The translations under genes were made by a program, and so were the position numbers. The notes below the pieces were generated by a model. That model was not told the DNA's origin and did no database searches. It was given only the letters and a program-made list of their open reading frames with translations. Shown here piece by piece: positions 20,368 to 28,820 of a DNA stretch of 64,000 bases (within the stretch, counting starts at the first letter, position 1; the number at the start of each line of letters is the position of its first letter). Source of the stretch: Arthrobacter sp. 18067 (GTDB lineage Bacteria > Actinomycetota > Actinomycetes > Actinomycetales > Micrococcaceae); contig NZ_CACSJJ010000015.1 in assembly GCF_902706295.1 (NCBI RefSeq), forward strand, positions 1 through 64,000, given 5' to 3'.

Positions 20368-21159
20368 CTAGAAACGTAATGCATCCAAATCCTGCGCCGA
20401 CTGCCACGCGTGCCGGTAGTACTCGGCGTGTGCCAAGCCGGCGGCTGCGTCCTCGTCGATGATCACAGTGGCCCGTGCGTGCTGCTGAATGACCGAGCCC
20501 GGCACAGCCGAGGAAACCGGCCCTTCCAATGCAGCGGCAACGGCTTGGGCCTTATTCGCTCCGAAGGCCAGGAGGACCAGGCGCCGTGCCCGGAGTATGG
20601 TTCCCAGGCCCTGGGTGATGCAGTGGGTCGGGACCTCTTCCGGAGAGCTGAAGAACCTGGCGTTGTCCTTGCGCGTTTGGGCGGCAAGTGCCTTGATCCG
20701 GGTGGACGATGCCAGGGAGGAGCCGGGCTCGTTGAACCCCACATGGCCGTTGGAACCGATGCCCAGGATCTGGATGTCCACCCCGCCGGCGTCTGCGATC
20801 ATTGCCTCGTACTCCGCTCCGGCCTGGGTGATGCCGCTGCCTGTGCCTCGCGGGGTGAACACGTGATCCGGATTCAATCCCAGGGGCTCCACGACTTCGC
20901 GGGTGATCACCGAGCGGTAGCTTTCCGGGTGCCCTGGTGGGACTCCGAGGTACTCGTCCAAGGCGAAGCCACGAACACCGGAAACATCGATGCCCTCTTC
21001 CCTGACCGTCTTGGCCAATGCCGCGTACGTGGTGAGCGGGGTTGAACCTGTGGCCAGCCCCAGCACGGTGGCGGGGTTGGCCATGATCTGCTCCGCGAAG
21101 ATCGACGCCGCGACGCTTCCGGCCTCGGTGTGGTCGCGGACGATGATGATTTCTGCCAT
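20368..21159 (-). CDS. nagB: Glucosamine-6-phosphate deaminase
   Basis: A 263-residue enzyme converting glucosamine 6-phosphate to fructose 6-phosphate and ammonia. Visible are LATGSTP (phosphate binding), the catalytic aspartate in FALDEYLG, and GIGSNGHVGFNEP with the ring-opening histidine. The length is normal. A strong AAAGGAAG site precedes the ATG. It is last in a minus-strand operon starting at 28686, preceded by a ROK sugar kinase. This suggests the operon's end product is a glucosamine phosphate. Confidence 0.95.
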   Translation of the reverse strand: MAEIIIVRDHTEAGSVAASIFAEQIMANPATVLGLATGSTPLTTYAALAKTVREEGIDVSGVRGFALDEYLGVPPGHPESYRSVITREVVEPLGLNPDHVFTPRGTGSGITQAGAEYEAMIADAGGVDIQILGIGSNGHVGFNEPGSSLASSTRIKALAAQTRKDNARFFSSPEEVPTHCITQGLGTILRARRLVLLAFGANKAQAVAAALEGPVSSAVPGSVIQQHARATVIIDEDAAAGLAHAEYYRHAWQSAQDLDALRF

Positions 21160-21193
21160 GGGTCTTCCTTTGGGTAACTGCTAAGGGACGTTG

Positions 21194-22162
21194 CTAATCG
21201 GCGGCGATCGCCGCACCGACAGAGCCGATGGGGAGCCCCGGCGGGACCAACTGGACGCGATCGCCAAGGGCAAGACCGGAAAGGAAAGGTGACGGAGCAC
21301 TGAACCGGGCAAGCTCCCGCTGGATACCGTTGAGAAGCGGCTGTCCAAGGGCGTTCAGGCCGCCGCCAATGTAGATGGAAGCGGGGTCGTAGGTCAGTCC
21401 GAGGATTCGGATGGCTGTGGCAGCACCTTCGAACAACCGCTGCTGAACAGCCTGGGCGAGAGGGTCGCCGTCGAGCGCTGCTTCAAAAAGTGAGACGGCC
21501 GGCCACTGGCCGGGGCCTTTCCACTGGCGGGCAATGCCCGACCCCGAAGCGATGAGCTCCAGGCAGCCCTTTTGGCCGCAGGGGCATTTCTCGCCCTGCA
21601 TTCCAAGGGGGAGGTGCCCGATTTCGCCCGCGGCCCCGGATGCGCCCCGGACCACAACGCCGTTGCCGACATATCCCGCGGCCAACCCGGTGCCGAGATT
21701 CAGGTAGGCGCTGGAGCCGGAGGCGTCGCCGTCGGACAGCAAATAGTGGGCTCCGATGGCGGCGGCATTGACATCGTTCTCCACCGCGACCGGCAGTCCC
21801 TGCTCAGCCTCCACCAGGCTGCCGAGGTCCAAACCGGCAACACCAACATTGACGGCATTGGCGACGTATCCGGACTCCGTATTCACTGTTCCGGGGATTC
21901 CGATGCCCAGTCCGGACAAAGCGCACTCCGCCAGGTTTTCCGCGTCGCGCAGCTCTTCGAGGACGCCGAAGAGGGAGCTGAGCAGGGCATCGTTTCCGAA
22001 ACCTGTGGGGCGGCGGACCGTGTGCAGGACGTTGCAATCCTGGTCCACGGCGACAGCCTCAATCTTGGTGCCGCCGATATCGACGCCGATCCTCACGGTT
22101 CGGGTGGCGGAGGGGCCGGATGTGCGCGGGGCAGGCAAAACGGGAGTGGAGCTCAGTGTCAT
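21194..22162 (-). CDS. ROK-family sugar kinase
   Basis: A 322-residue ROK kinase without a DNA-binding domain. The ATP-binding block IGVDIGGTK is at residues 25-33, the catalytic aspartate region is VENDVNAAAIG, and the ROK zinc motif is CPCGQKGCLE. The ATG at 22162 is preceded by GAAAGA; an in-frame ATG at 22189 is an alternative. Downstream NagB suggests glucosamine or N-acetylglucosamine as substrate. Glucokinase activity is the alternative. Confidence 0.88.
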   Translation of the reverse strand: MTLSSTPVLPAPRTSGPSATRTVRIGVDIGGTKIEAVAVDQDCNVLHTVRRPTGFGNDALLSSLFGVLEELRDAENLAECALSGLGIGIPGTVNTESGYVANAVNVGVAGLDLGSLVEAEQGLPVAVENDVNAAAIGAHYLLSDGDASGSSAYLNLGTGLAAGYVGNGVVVRGASGAAGEIGHLPLGMQGEKCPCGQKGCLELIASGSGIARQWKGPGQWPAVSLFEAALDGDPLAQAVQQRLFEGAATAIRILGLTYDPASIYIGGGLNALGQPLLNGIQRELARFSAPSPFLSGLALGDRVQLVPPGLPIGSVGAAIAAD

Positions 22163-22196
22163 CAGTGATCTTTCGGGGTTGGCACCCAAGTAGGTC

Positions 22197-22238
22197 GCAG
22201 CAGATGCCGTTTTGGGTGCTCAAAAGGGCATCTGCTGC
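22197..22238. repeat. Dispersed palindromic repeat, copy 1
   Basis: The stem GCAGCAGATGCC (22197-22208) pairs with GGCATCTGCTGC (22227-22238), and TTTTG/CAAAA extends it around a 6-base loop. It lies in the gap between the Gfo/Idh stop and the ROK kinase start, within one operon. A near-identical copy occurs at 29954-30001. It may act as a partial terminator or RNA-stability element. Confidence 0.8.
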
Positions 22239-22241
22239 TAC

Positions 22242-23153
22242 TTAGTTGGGTGAGAGGGGGACGGGGAGTCCGGCTTCGAGGCTTCGGTTGGCGGCTTCCA
22301 CGATGGCGACGATGCTGAGGATCTCCCGCAGGGGTACGTTCGGTGTCCCGCTGCGGATGGATTTCACGATCCCCTCCAAGAGGCCAACCAGCATGGGAGG
22401 GCCGGCTTCGATCGAGAACTCCGAACAGCCGCCTTCGGATTCGATACGCCCAGTAGTGAACGGACTCCAGTCCGCTTCGCCCTTCATGGCGACCACCCGT
22501 CCGTCACCCCACCGCACCGTCACCGTTGTGGTGTCGCCGTCGGAACCTGGCTTCCCGGCGTCGACCGTTACTGCCCCCGGGCCGGCACCGAGCGCGGCCA
22601 CTGCGAGGTCAACCAGGTGCACGCCATACCAGGCCAGGCCCGGGTGGCCAGGCTGGGTAGGCAGGGGCCCGTCCAAGGAAACGGACTGACGCGGCCCTCC
22701 AGCCAGGGCCGCTTGGAATTCCGGCGTGAACCGCTTGGGGGACCCGGCCAGGACCAAAGCGCCGGAGGCTTGCGCCTGGGCGAGCATGGTCCGGGCCTCA
22801 GCCAAGGTGGGGGCGAAGCGCGTGTCCACATAGATTGGCTTGCCGAACCGCACCACGCGCTGGAAGTAGCGCGGGTGCGTCCGTGCATCGGAAGACACGA
22901 TGAGCAGCGCGTCGCAGGCCTCGGCCACGGCCTCGGGTGAATCGCACATGACGACGCCCAGCCCGCTCACTTCTTCGGCGAAGTCATCGATCCGGTCGCG
23001 GCTCAAAGGAAAGTCCGACGCCGCTTCCCCCTTCCACGCGTGCGTCACCGTGCCGCCGGGGACCACGCCGTCGACACCATTCCCGAAGAGCCGGGTAAAC
23101 GACGGCGCGTGCGGGGAGTCGACGCCAATGAGGCCGAAACGGATGGGCGTCAT
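22242..23153 (-). CDS. Gfo/Idh/MocA-family oxidoreductase
   Basis: A 303-residue NAD(P)-dependent oxidoreductase. The N-terminal Rossmann region starts IRFGLIGVDSPHAPSF, in which the usual GxGxxA is altered to GVDSPH. A KPIYVDTRFAP segment replaces the classical EKP (here GKPIYVD), followed by a substrate domain. The ATG at 23153 overlaps the permease stop (ATGA). Members of this branch often sit in carbohydrate operons and act on sugars or inositol-like compounds. The altered dinucleotide and EKP motifs mean redox activity should not be assumed. Confidence 0.82.
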   Translation of the reverse strand: MTPIRFGLIGVDSPHAPSFTRLFGNGVDGVVPGGTVTHAWKGEAASDFPLSRDRIDDFAEEVSGLGVVMCDSPEAVAEACDALLIVSSDARTHPRYFQRVVRFGKPIYVDTRFAPTLAEARTMLAQAQASGALVLAGSPKRFTPEFQAALAGGPRQSVSLDGPLPTQPGHPGLAWYGVHLVDLAVAALGAGPGAVTVDAGKPGSDGDTTTVTVRWGDGRVVAMKGEADWSPFTTGRIESEGGCSEFSIEAGPPMLVGLLEGIVKSIRSGTPNVPLREILSIVAIVEAANRSLEAGLPVPLSPN

Positions 23154-24016
23154 CCCTTCACCCCGCTGTGCGTGATGCTGGCGACGATGTGCTTCTGCAG
23201 GAGGGCGAAAATCACCAGGCAGGGGATGAAACTGACCAGCGTTGCTGCCATGACATTGGACGTGGAGGCGGTCTCGGTGTTCAGTGTCGCCAAGCCCACG
23301 GTGAGTGTCCGTGCGGCGTCCGACTGGCCCACTACCAACGGCCAGAGGAGGTCGTTCCAATGCCACAGGAAGACGAAGATCGCCAGGGTTGCCAGGACGG
23401 GACGGATCAGCGGAAGCACGATCTGCCAGAACGTCCGCCATTCGCCGGCGCCGTCGATGCGGGCGGCGTCGAACAGTTCCTCCGGCATGTCCCGCACGAA
23501 CTGCCGGATGAGGAAGATCGCCTGGGCATTGGCCAGTGTGGGCAGGATCAGGCCCCACAATGTGTTCACCCCGCCCATCTTGGAGATGAGGATGAACGTA
23601 GGAATGAGGGTGGCCTGGACGGGCACCATCATGGTGGCGATGATGGCCCACAGCAGCGCGTTCCGTCCCGGGAAGCGTTTGCGGGCCAATGCGTAGGCTG
23701 CCATGGATGCCGTGAGCAGGACAACCACCACGGAAACCGCTGAGTACAGGAATGAGTTCCACAGCCAGAGCGGGAATTCGCCCACGTTGAAGATGCGGAT
23801 GATGTTGTCCAACGTCAGCGACGACGGCAACGCGTAGGGCAGCGTGGGTGCATCCGCGGGGGAGAGGGCCAGCACGGCGACGGCAATCAGGGGCGCCACC
23901 GTGAACAGTGAGATCACTGCCAACACCCAGGTCAGGGTGCGCTGGCGGCGTTTCTCGGTGCTGCGCCGGGGAGTGGGGAGCAGGCCCACAGTTGGGCTGG
24001 AAACGGTGGCAGTCAC
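23150..24016 (-). CDS. CUT1 sugar ABC transporter permease (MalG type), sulfatase cluster
   Basis: A 288-residue inner-membrane permease with an EAA loop around DAARIDGAGEWRTFWQIVLP and about six membrane segments. The stop overlaps the Gfo/Idh start, and the start overlaps the MalF-type gene (both ATGA). It works with the permease and binding protein encoded upstream. Confidence 0.92.
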   Translation of the reverse strand: MTATVSSPTVGLLPTPRRSTEKRRQRTLTWVLAVISLFTVAPLIAVAVLALSPADAPTLPYALPSSLTLDNIIRIFNVGEFPLWLWNSFLYSAVSVVVVLLTASMAAYALARKRFPGRNALLWAIIATMMVPVQATLIPTFILISKMGGVNTLWGLILPTLANAQAIFLIRQFVRDMPEELFDAARIDGAGEWRTFWQIVLPLIRPVLATLAIFVFLWHWNDLLWPLVVGQSDAARTLTVGLATLNTETASTSNVMAATLVSFIPCLVIFALLQKHIVASITHSGVKG

Positions 24017-24969
24017 TTGGAGTCCTTACCTTCGAAGAAGCGCTGCTGGATGAGCGAGAGGATGAGCACGATGACGAACAGCACCACGCCAATGGCCGAG
24101 GCATAGCCGAAGTCGAAGAACTTGAATCCTTCATCGAACAGGAAGTAGATGAGGCTGTGGCTGGCCCGGGCGGGTCCGCCTCCAGTCATGACGTAGATGG
24201 TGTCGAAGACCTGGAATCCGACGATCGTCTCGATGACCAGGACAAAGAACACCACGGGCTTCAGCAGCGGCAACGTGACGTACCAGAACGATTTCCAGGC
24301 GCCGGCCCCGTCGATGCGGGCAGCCTCGTGGACTTCGGCCGGTTGTGCCTTGAGCCCGGCCAGGAAGATCAGCATGGAGTAGCCAAAGCCTTTCCACACT
24401 GACACCACGGCAAGGGACAGCAAGACCAGCAGTTGGGGTCCGGAGGTGAAGGGTACGGGGCCCATGCCCAGGCTGCCCAATGCCGCATTCAGCGGACCAT
24501 CCGTGGAGAAGATCCAGGTCCAGATGATGCCGGCCATGACGAACGAGCTGAGGTACGGAATGAACAGCAACGCCCGGAAAGTCCCGGTAAAGCGGACCAG
24601 CTTGTCCAGGAGGACAGCGCCGGCCAGCGACACGGCGATGATGAACGGGACAAAGATCGCCACGTACAGGAATGTCACCTTGAGGCTTTGCCAGAAGTTG
24701 GGGTCAGCAGCCAAGCGTGTGTAGTTCTCTGCGCCCAGGAATTCGAAGTCGCCGTTGAGGCTGTACTCGGTCATGCTCATGGCACCGGCCCCGAAGATGG
24801 GGAGGAATTTGAACAGACCGAAAATGACCAGCGTGGGCAGGACGAAAAGGATGCCGGCCAGCGCCTCGCGGCTACGGGCTTTACTGGCCCCGAAAGGCTT
24901 GAGCGGTGGCGCCGTCAGCTCGGGATGTCGGCCGGCCAGCGTGGTTCTGGTGCGGGTGTTTACAGACAT
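24013..24969 (-). CDS. CUT1 sugar ABC transporter permease (MalF type), sulfatase cluster
   Basis: A 318-residue permease with a cytoplasmic N-terminal tail of about 35 residues, about six membrane segments and the EAA loop around HEAARIDGAGAWKSFWYVTLP. It forms the channel with the adjacent MalG-type subunit. The 29-base gap to the binding-protein gene is typical of CUT1 operons. Confidence 0.92.
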   Translation of the reverse strand: MSVNTRTRTTLAGRHPELTAPPLKPFGASKARSREALAGILFVLPTLVIFGLFKFLPIFGAGAMSMTEYSLNGDFEFLGAENYTRLAADPNFWQSLKVTFLYVAIFVPFIIAVSLAGAVLLDKLVRFTGTFRALLFIPYLSSFVMAGIIWTWIFSTDGPLNAALGSLGMGPVPFTSGPQLLVLLSLAVVSVWKGFGYSMLIFLAGLKAQPAEVHEAARIDGAGAWKSFWYVTLPLLKPVVFFVLVIETIVGFQVFDTIYVMTGGGPARASHSLIYFLFDEGFKFFDFGYASAIGVVLFVIVLILSLIQQRFFEGKDSK

Positions 24970-24998
24970 GGGGTGACCAATCGGTGGTTGGGCTGGAC

Positions 24999-26285
24999 TC
25001 AGGATGCCGAGCGCTGCAGGATGCCGCGGGCTTCTGTGGCAGCACGGTCAAGGGCTTCCTTGGCGCTGACGTCGCCGCGGAGGGCCGCCTGGATGTTCGG
25101 CGCGAGGGCGCCCATGACCTGGCGTGCAGCGGGGGACGGTTCGCCGGGGTTGGCTGACTTCAAGGCCTCTGCCATGGCGATGGAGTCGGCGTCCGTGCCA
25201 AGGGCTGCGGCGTCTTTGCGTGTAGGTAAGTTGCCGGCAGCGGCGTTGAGGGCCTTCTGGGACTCAGCGGAGCTCAGGTAGCTCATCACCTTGTAGGCAG
25301 CTTCGCGGTTTTCCTTCTTGTTGATGGAGGTCAGTGCGAGCAATCCGGGGTTGCCGTAGGTTGCCTGGACCTTGCCCTGCAACGGAGCGCCCAAGGCAAC
25401 GTTGTCGGCACCCAGGGCGGCACGCATCTGCTTCAGCTCCGGCAGCGAGGTGGTGGCCCGCATTGCTGCCTTGCCGGTGGCGATCGGCGCACCTTCAACC
25501 TTGGGGCCGTCTGTGGCGGCATCCGCGGGAAGTCCGCCGAGCTTCTTGAGGTCCATCAGCAGCTGCAGCGCCGAGACACCAGCTTCGGAGTCGAACGCGA
25601 TGTCCTTGGCGTCATCGGTGAAAACCGTTCCGCCTGCCTGCCACAGCAGGGGATAGAACGACAGATTCAAGGTCTGTTCAGGGCTGCCGGCGTAGTCCAT
25701 CACCGCGATGCCTTTCTCCGCCAAGACCGGCGCAGCACTGCGGAGGTCGTCCCAGGTCTTGGGCAGTGGAATCCCGGCATCCGCGAAGATTTTGGTGTTG
25801 TAGGCCGTGGTGTTGATGTTCTGGAACAGGGGAACGCCGAACACTTCGTCGTCGAACGTGGCCGCTTCCAGGGTGCCGGGATAGAAGCTGTCCTTGTCCT
25901 GATCAACGGCCTTGTCCACGGGCAGCAGCCCGCGCACGTTGCGGTAGGTGGCTGCCTGGTCGGGCGTAATGAGTACGACGTCGGGTCCCGAGCCTGCGGC
26001 CAGCGCCGCCGAGATCTGGGCGTCCCGCTTGTCGAACGTCTGGAGTTCGATGGACAGGTCAATTCCAGGGTTCGCCTTCTCGAAGCTGGCCTCGGTGTCC
26101 TGCCAGAACTTCTTGCTGGCGGTCTCGTCCTTGATGACCGGATACATCCAGAGCGTTACCTTGCCGGTGGCCGGGCCGCCGTCGGACGTTGTAGAACCGG
26201 GGGAACCGCAGGCGGTGAGCGTCAAAGCGGCGGTGACGACGGCGGCAGTTGCCAAAGCGGTGCGGTGCATCTTTCGAATGAACAT
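24999..26285 (-). CDS. CUT1 sugar ABC transporter substrate-binding lipoprotein, sulfatase cluster
   Basis: A 428-residue binding protein of solute-binding family 1. The signal sequence is MFIRKMHRTALATAAVV followed by lipobox LTAC with Cys26. The mature part shows the family pattern KVTLWMYPVIKDE, PGIDLSIELQTFDKRD and GSGPDVVLITPDQ. The ATG at 26285 is chosen because the signal peptide starts there; longer upstream reading is out-of-frame coding for the sulfatase gene. The cargo is probably a sulfated or amino-sugar oligosaccharide, judged only from neighbours. Confidence 0.9.
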   Translation of the reverse strand: MFIRKMHRTALATAAVVTAALTLTACGSPGSTTSDGGPATGKVTLWMYPVIKDETASKKFWQDTEASFEKANPGIDLSIELQTFDKRDAQISAALAAGSGPDVVLITPDQAATYRNVRGLLPVDKAVDQDKDSFYPGTLEAATFDDEVFGVPLFQNINTTAYNTKIFADAGIPLPKTWDDLRSAAPVLAEKGIAVMDYAGSPEQTLNLSFYPLLWQAGGTVFTDDAKDIAFDSEAGVSALQLLMDLKKLGGLPADAATDGPKVEGAPIATGKAAMRATTSLPELKQMRAALGADNVALGAPLQGKVQATYGNPGLLALTSINKKENREAAYKVMSYLSSAESQKALNAAAGNLPTRKDAAALGTDADSIAMAEALKSANPGEPSPAARQVMGALAPNIQAALRGDVSAKEALDRAATEARGILQRSAS

Positions 26286-26290
26286 GGTGG

Positions 26291-27637
26291 CTACTTTCGG
26301 GTGAGGGTGGCTTCTTGGATTGCGCTGAGCGCGAGCTCGTGGCGGCTGGCAGCTACGGGTGCGGTGAGGAGGGGATCGCCGCATTCGCGCATCCAGTCGA
26401 AGAGGGTTGCGGAGAGATCCCTGAGGATCTCCGATTGCTCCGGATGGCCGGCGATGTTGTCCAGTTCCTCTGGATCCATCGTGAGGTCGTAGAGTTCCAG
26501 CGCAGGACTGGTTCCGATCGTTGGCCCGCCAAGGTCTGCAGGCAGGCTGCGGTGAATCCAGGATTGTGTGGGATCCATGGCGCGGGGTGCGTTGGAGAAG
26601 TTGACGATCAGCTTGTGCGTGGATGTCCGCACTGATCGCTTGGGGTCGTAATACGTGTGGTGGCTCAATTGGCTGAAACAGTGGCTTCGCGGAGCATCTC
26701 CTGCTTCCACGGCCGGCCGCAGGGTGGTCCCGGCGAGGCCGTCCGGAATCGGTAGTCCTGCCAGGTCCAGCAAGGTGGGCAGGACATCCACGTGACTGAC
26801 GATGTCCCCCACGCGTCGCCCGGACCACGCCGGGTTGCCCGGATGGCGGAGCATCAGCGCAACGCCCAGTCCGGCGTCGTACAGGGTGCATTTGGCGCGG
26901 GGCAGCGCGAGCCCGTGGTCAGTGGTGAACAGCACCAGCGTCTGCTCGCGGAGGCCCAGCGAATCGAGTTCCGCCAGGATGCTCCCGACGCCTTCGTCCA
27001 TATGTTTCACGGCGCCCTGCAGTTCGGCGATCTCCTCTCGGGCACCGATGTCGTCCACCAAGTGGGCTGGAACGGTGTGGCCCAGGGAGACGTCCGGTTC
27101 CACGCCGTCGGCAAGGAAACCCATCACCCCCGGACGGTCCCTTTCGGAGGGCACCCGGTGCGGCTCCGTGAAGCCGACCTGCAGGTAGAAGGGCCGGTCG
27201 CTGCCGGACATGCGACGCAAGGCGTCAGTGGCGCGATCCACGACGACGTCGCGGGCACCTCCCGTACGGGCGTGGTCGAAACCGAGCCTGCCGGCCACAA
27301 CGTCGTCCGCCAAAACACGCGATTCGTGGTGCACGCCCACCAGCTCGGTTTGATAGCCGACGGACTTCAGTCTGTGGGCGATGTGGTCTGTCGGTTCTTT
27401 GAGATCCCAGCTGAAGGGCTCGTGCGTCAGCCCGAGGACACCGTTGGTCTGGGGATAGGTGCCCGTGAAGAGTGAGGCCCGGGCCGGGCTGCAGTGGGGA
27501 GCAGTTGCGAAAGCCTGCTCGAAGAGTGCTGATTCATCGGCCAAGGCATCCAGGTTGGGGGTGGAGACGGTTGCCACTCCGTAGGTGCCCAGGAAGCGGC
27601 CGAGGTCGTGGCAGTGGATCAGGAGAATGTTCTGCAC
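26291..27637 (-). CDS. Type I (formylglycine) sulfatase
   Basis: A 448-residue sulfatase of the alkaline-phosphatase superfamily. The signature CSPARASLFTG (residues 49-59) contains the cysteine that must be converted to formylglycine. Metal ligands fit HCHD near the N-terminus and FTTDHG. No signal peptide is present, so it probably acts in the cytoplasm after import. The HCHDLGR-type start and general pattern resemble bacterial N-sulfoglucosamine sulfohydrolase-like proteins, though subfamily is not certain by eye. The GTG start is two bases after the dehydrogenase stop, with GGATGGG upstream. No formylglycine-generating enzyme gene lies in this window. Confidence 0.9.
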   Translation of the reverse strand: MQNILLIHCHDLGRFLGTYGVATVSTPNLDALADESALFEQAFATAPHCSPARASLFTGTYPQTNGVLGLTHEPFSWDLKEPTDHIAHRLKSVGYQTELVGVHHESRVLADDVVAGRLGFDHARTGGARDVVVDRATDALRRMSGSDRPFYLQVGFTEPHRVPSERDRPGVMGFLADGVEPDVSLGHTVPAHLVDDIGAREEIAELQGAVKHMDEGVGSILAELDSLGLREQTLVLFTTDHGLALPRAKCTLYDAGLGVALMLRHPGNPAWSGRRVGDIVSHVDVLPTLLDLAGLPIPDGLAGTTLRPAVEAGDAPRSHCFSQLSHHTYYDPKRSVRTSTHKLIVNFSNAPRAMDPTQSWIHRSLPADLGGPTIGTSPALELYDLTMDPEELDNIAGHPEQSEILRDLSATLFDWMRECGDPLLTAPVAASRHELALSAIQEATLTRK

Positions 27638-27639
27638 GG

Positions 27640-28686
27640 TCAGCCCATCCGTTCGAGGTCGGTGCGGGTGAGGGCGTGTTCCATGGGCTGGCCGCCGATG
27701 AAGCGGCGGAGTTCATCAAGCACGATCCCGCCGGCCCTGCGCCGCGAGTCGACGGTGGCTCCGCCGAGGTGGGGAGTAAGGAGGGCGTTTGGCAGGGAAC
27801 GCCAGGGATCATCCACCGGCAGGGGTTCTTCGTCGAAGACGTCCAACGCAGCATCAATCCGGCCCGAGTGCACCTCTTTGTAGAGGGCTTCCATGTCCAC
27901 GATGGTGGAGCGGGCCGTGTTCACGAACGCGGCCCCGTCCGGGAGCAAGGCGAGTTCGGCAGCACCGATGAGCCCCGCGGTTTCCGGGGTGGCCGGAGCG
28001 TGGACAGCGACGACGTCGCTGTTCGCCAACAGATCATGCAGGGTGGCGGAGCTGGCTGCGAGGGGATCCCCCTTGAGAAGGTATGGATCGTAGACGCACA
28101 CTTTCGCGCCGAGTGCCCGGCAGGCCTCGATGTAGCGGCGGCCCGTCCGTGACGCCCCAACTACTCCAATGCGGGCACCGGAGATTTCGCGGGCCCGTGG
28201 GACGTTGCGGGCGTCGTCCCAGTTGGCGCCGGAGCGGAGGCCGTGATCGAGCTGGTGAACGCGGCGCAGCAGGTTAAGCGTGAAGGTGAGCGAGAGTTCC
28301 GCGACCGCCGGTGCCATGGCTGCGCCCGCCTGGGAGATGGGGATGCCGGCGGCCCAGAAGTCTTCACTGACCAGGGCGTGCAGCGATGACGCGGCGTGGA
28401 CGACGCACTTGAGGTTCGGTGCCGCTGCCAAGTGTCCGGCATCGAGACGGGGGAATCCCCAGGCGGTGATGAACACATCCTTGTCTGCGGCAGCGGCGGA
28501 GAAGGCACCCAATGACTGGAGTTCGGCGGGGGCGGCTTCGGTGACCTCACCGAGTCCGTCCAGGGCAGCACGGGTTTCGGGGGAGATGAAGGCCGCCCGT
28601 TCCGCCTCCGGGATGCTCAGCAGGATCTGCAGCCGGGTTGCTGTGGGTGGCGAGGATGTCGATGCAACGCCTTTGTTGTTGTTCAT
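27640..28686 (-). CDS. D-2-hydroxyacid dehydrogenase family protein
   Basis: A 348-residue NAD-binding oxidoreductase of the phosphoglycerate/glyoxylate reductase fold: the Rossmann segment ARIGVVGASRTGRRYIEA, the catalytic arginine in NTARSTIVD, the glutamate in DVFDEEPLP and the histidine in LTPHLGG. The glycine motif reads GASRTG rather than the common GLGxIG. The ATG at 28686 is first in the operon; the longer TTG-started frame runs into the promoter. A second, similar gene is at 62317-63330 in another sugar-import cluster. The substrate is not evident. Confidence 0.88.
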   Translation of the reverse strand: MNNNKGVASTSSPPTATRLQILLSIPEAERAAFISPETRAALDGLGEVTEAAPAELQSLGAFSAAAADKDVFITAWGFPRLDAGHLAAAPNLKCVVHAASSLHALVSEDFWAAGIPISQAGAAMAPAVAELSLTFTLNLLRRVHQLDHGLRSGANWDDARNVPRAREISGARIGVVGASRTGRRYIEACRALGAKVCVYDPYLLKGDPLAASSATLHDLLANSDVVAVHAPATPETAGLIGAAELALLPDGAAFVNTARSTIVDMEALYKEVHSGRIDAALDVFDEEPLPVDDPWRSLPNALLTPHLGGATVDSRRRAGGIVLDELRRFIGGQPMEHALTRTDLERMG

Positions 28687-28712
28687 GGGACCGAGATTGC
28701 CAGTTTCAATAT

Positions 28713-28731
28713 CTTTTGTCAATGACTAAAG
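28713..28731. promoter_or_regulatory. Palindromic operator between the sulfatase operon and its ROK regulator
   Basis: CTTT-T-GTCA-A-TGAC-T-AAAG forms a near-perfect 19-base palindrome in the divergent promoter. On the minus strand TTGACA, a consensus -35, lies within it, so binding should block transcription of the sulfatase operon. It is the likely site of the adjacent ROK repressor. Confidence 0.55.
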
Positions 28732-28820
28732 TAAGTACAATGGAGAGTGTGAAGGCATCCGGACTGCGGATGCCAGAATGGGGGAGATCCCATGCGACGC
28801 GACAACAGGAGCCACCAGCA

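Noticed and set aside
23154..24134. N-terminal extension of the Gfo/Idh frame to 630 codons
   Set aside because: That part is an out-of-frame reading of the MalG-type permease gene; the ATG at 23153 has the usual ATGA coupling.
27472..28152. 226-codon plus-strand frame over the hydroxyacid dehydrogenase
   Set aside because: It is antisense to recognised catalytic motifs and has no ribosome site.
28687..28722. TTG start extending the hydroxyacid dehydrogenase by 12 codons
   Set aside because: The TTG is part of TTGACA, a probable -35 inside the palindromic operator.
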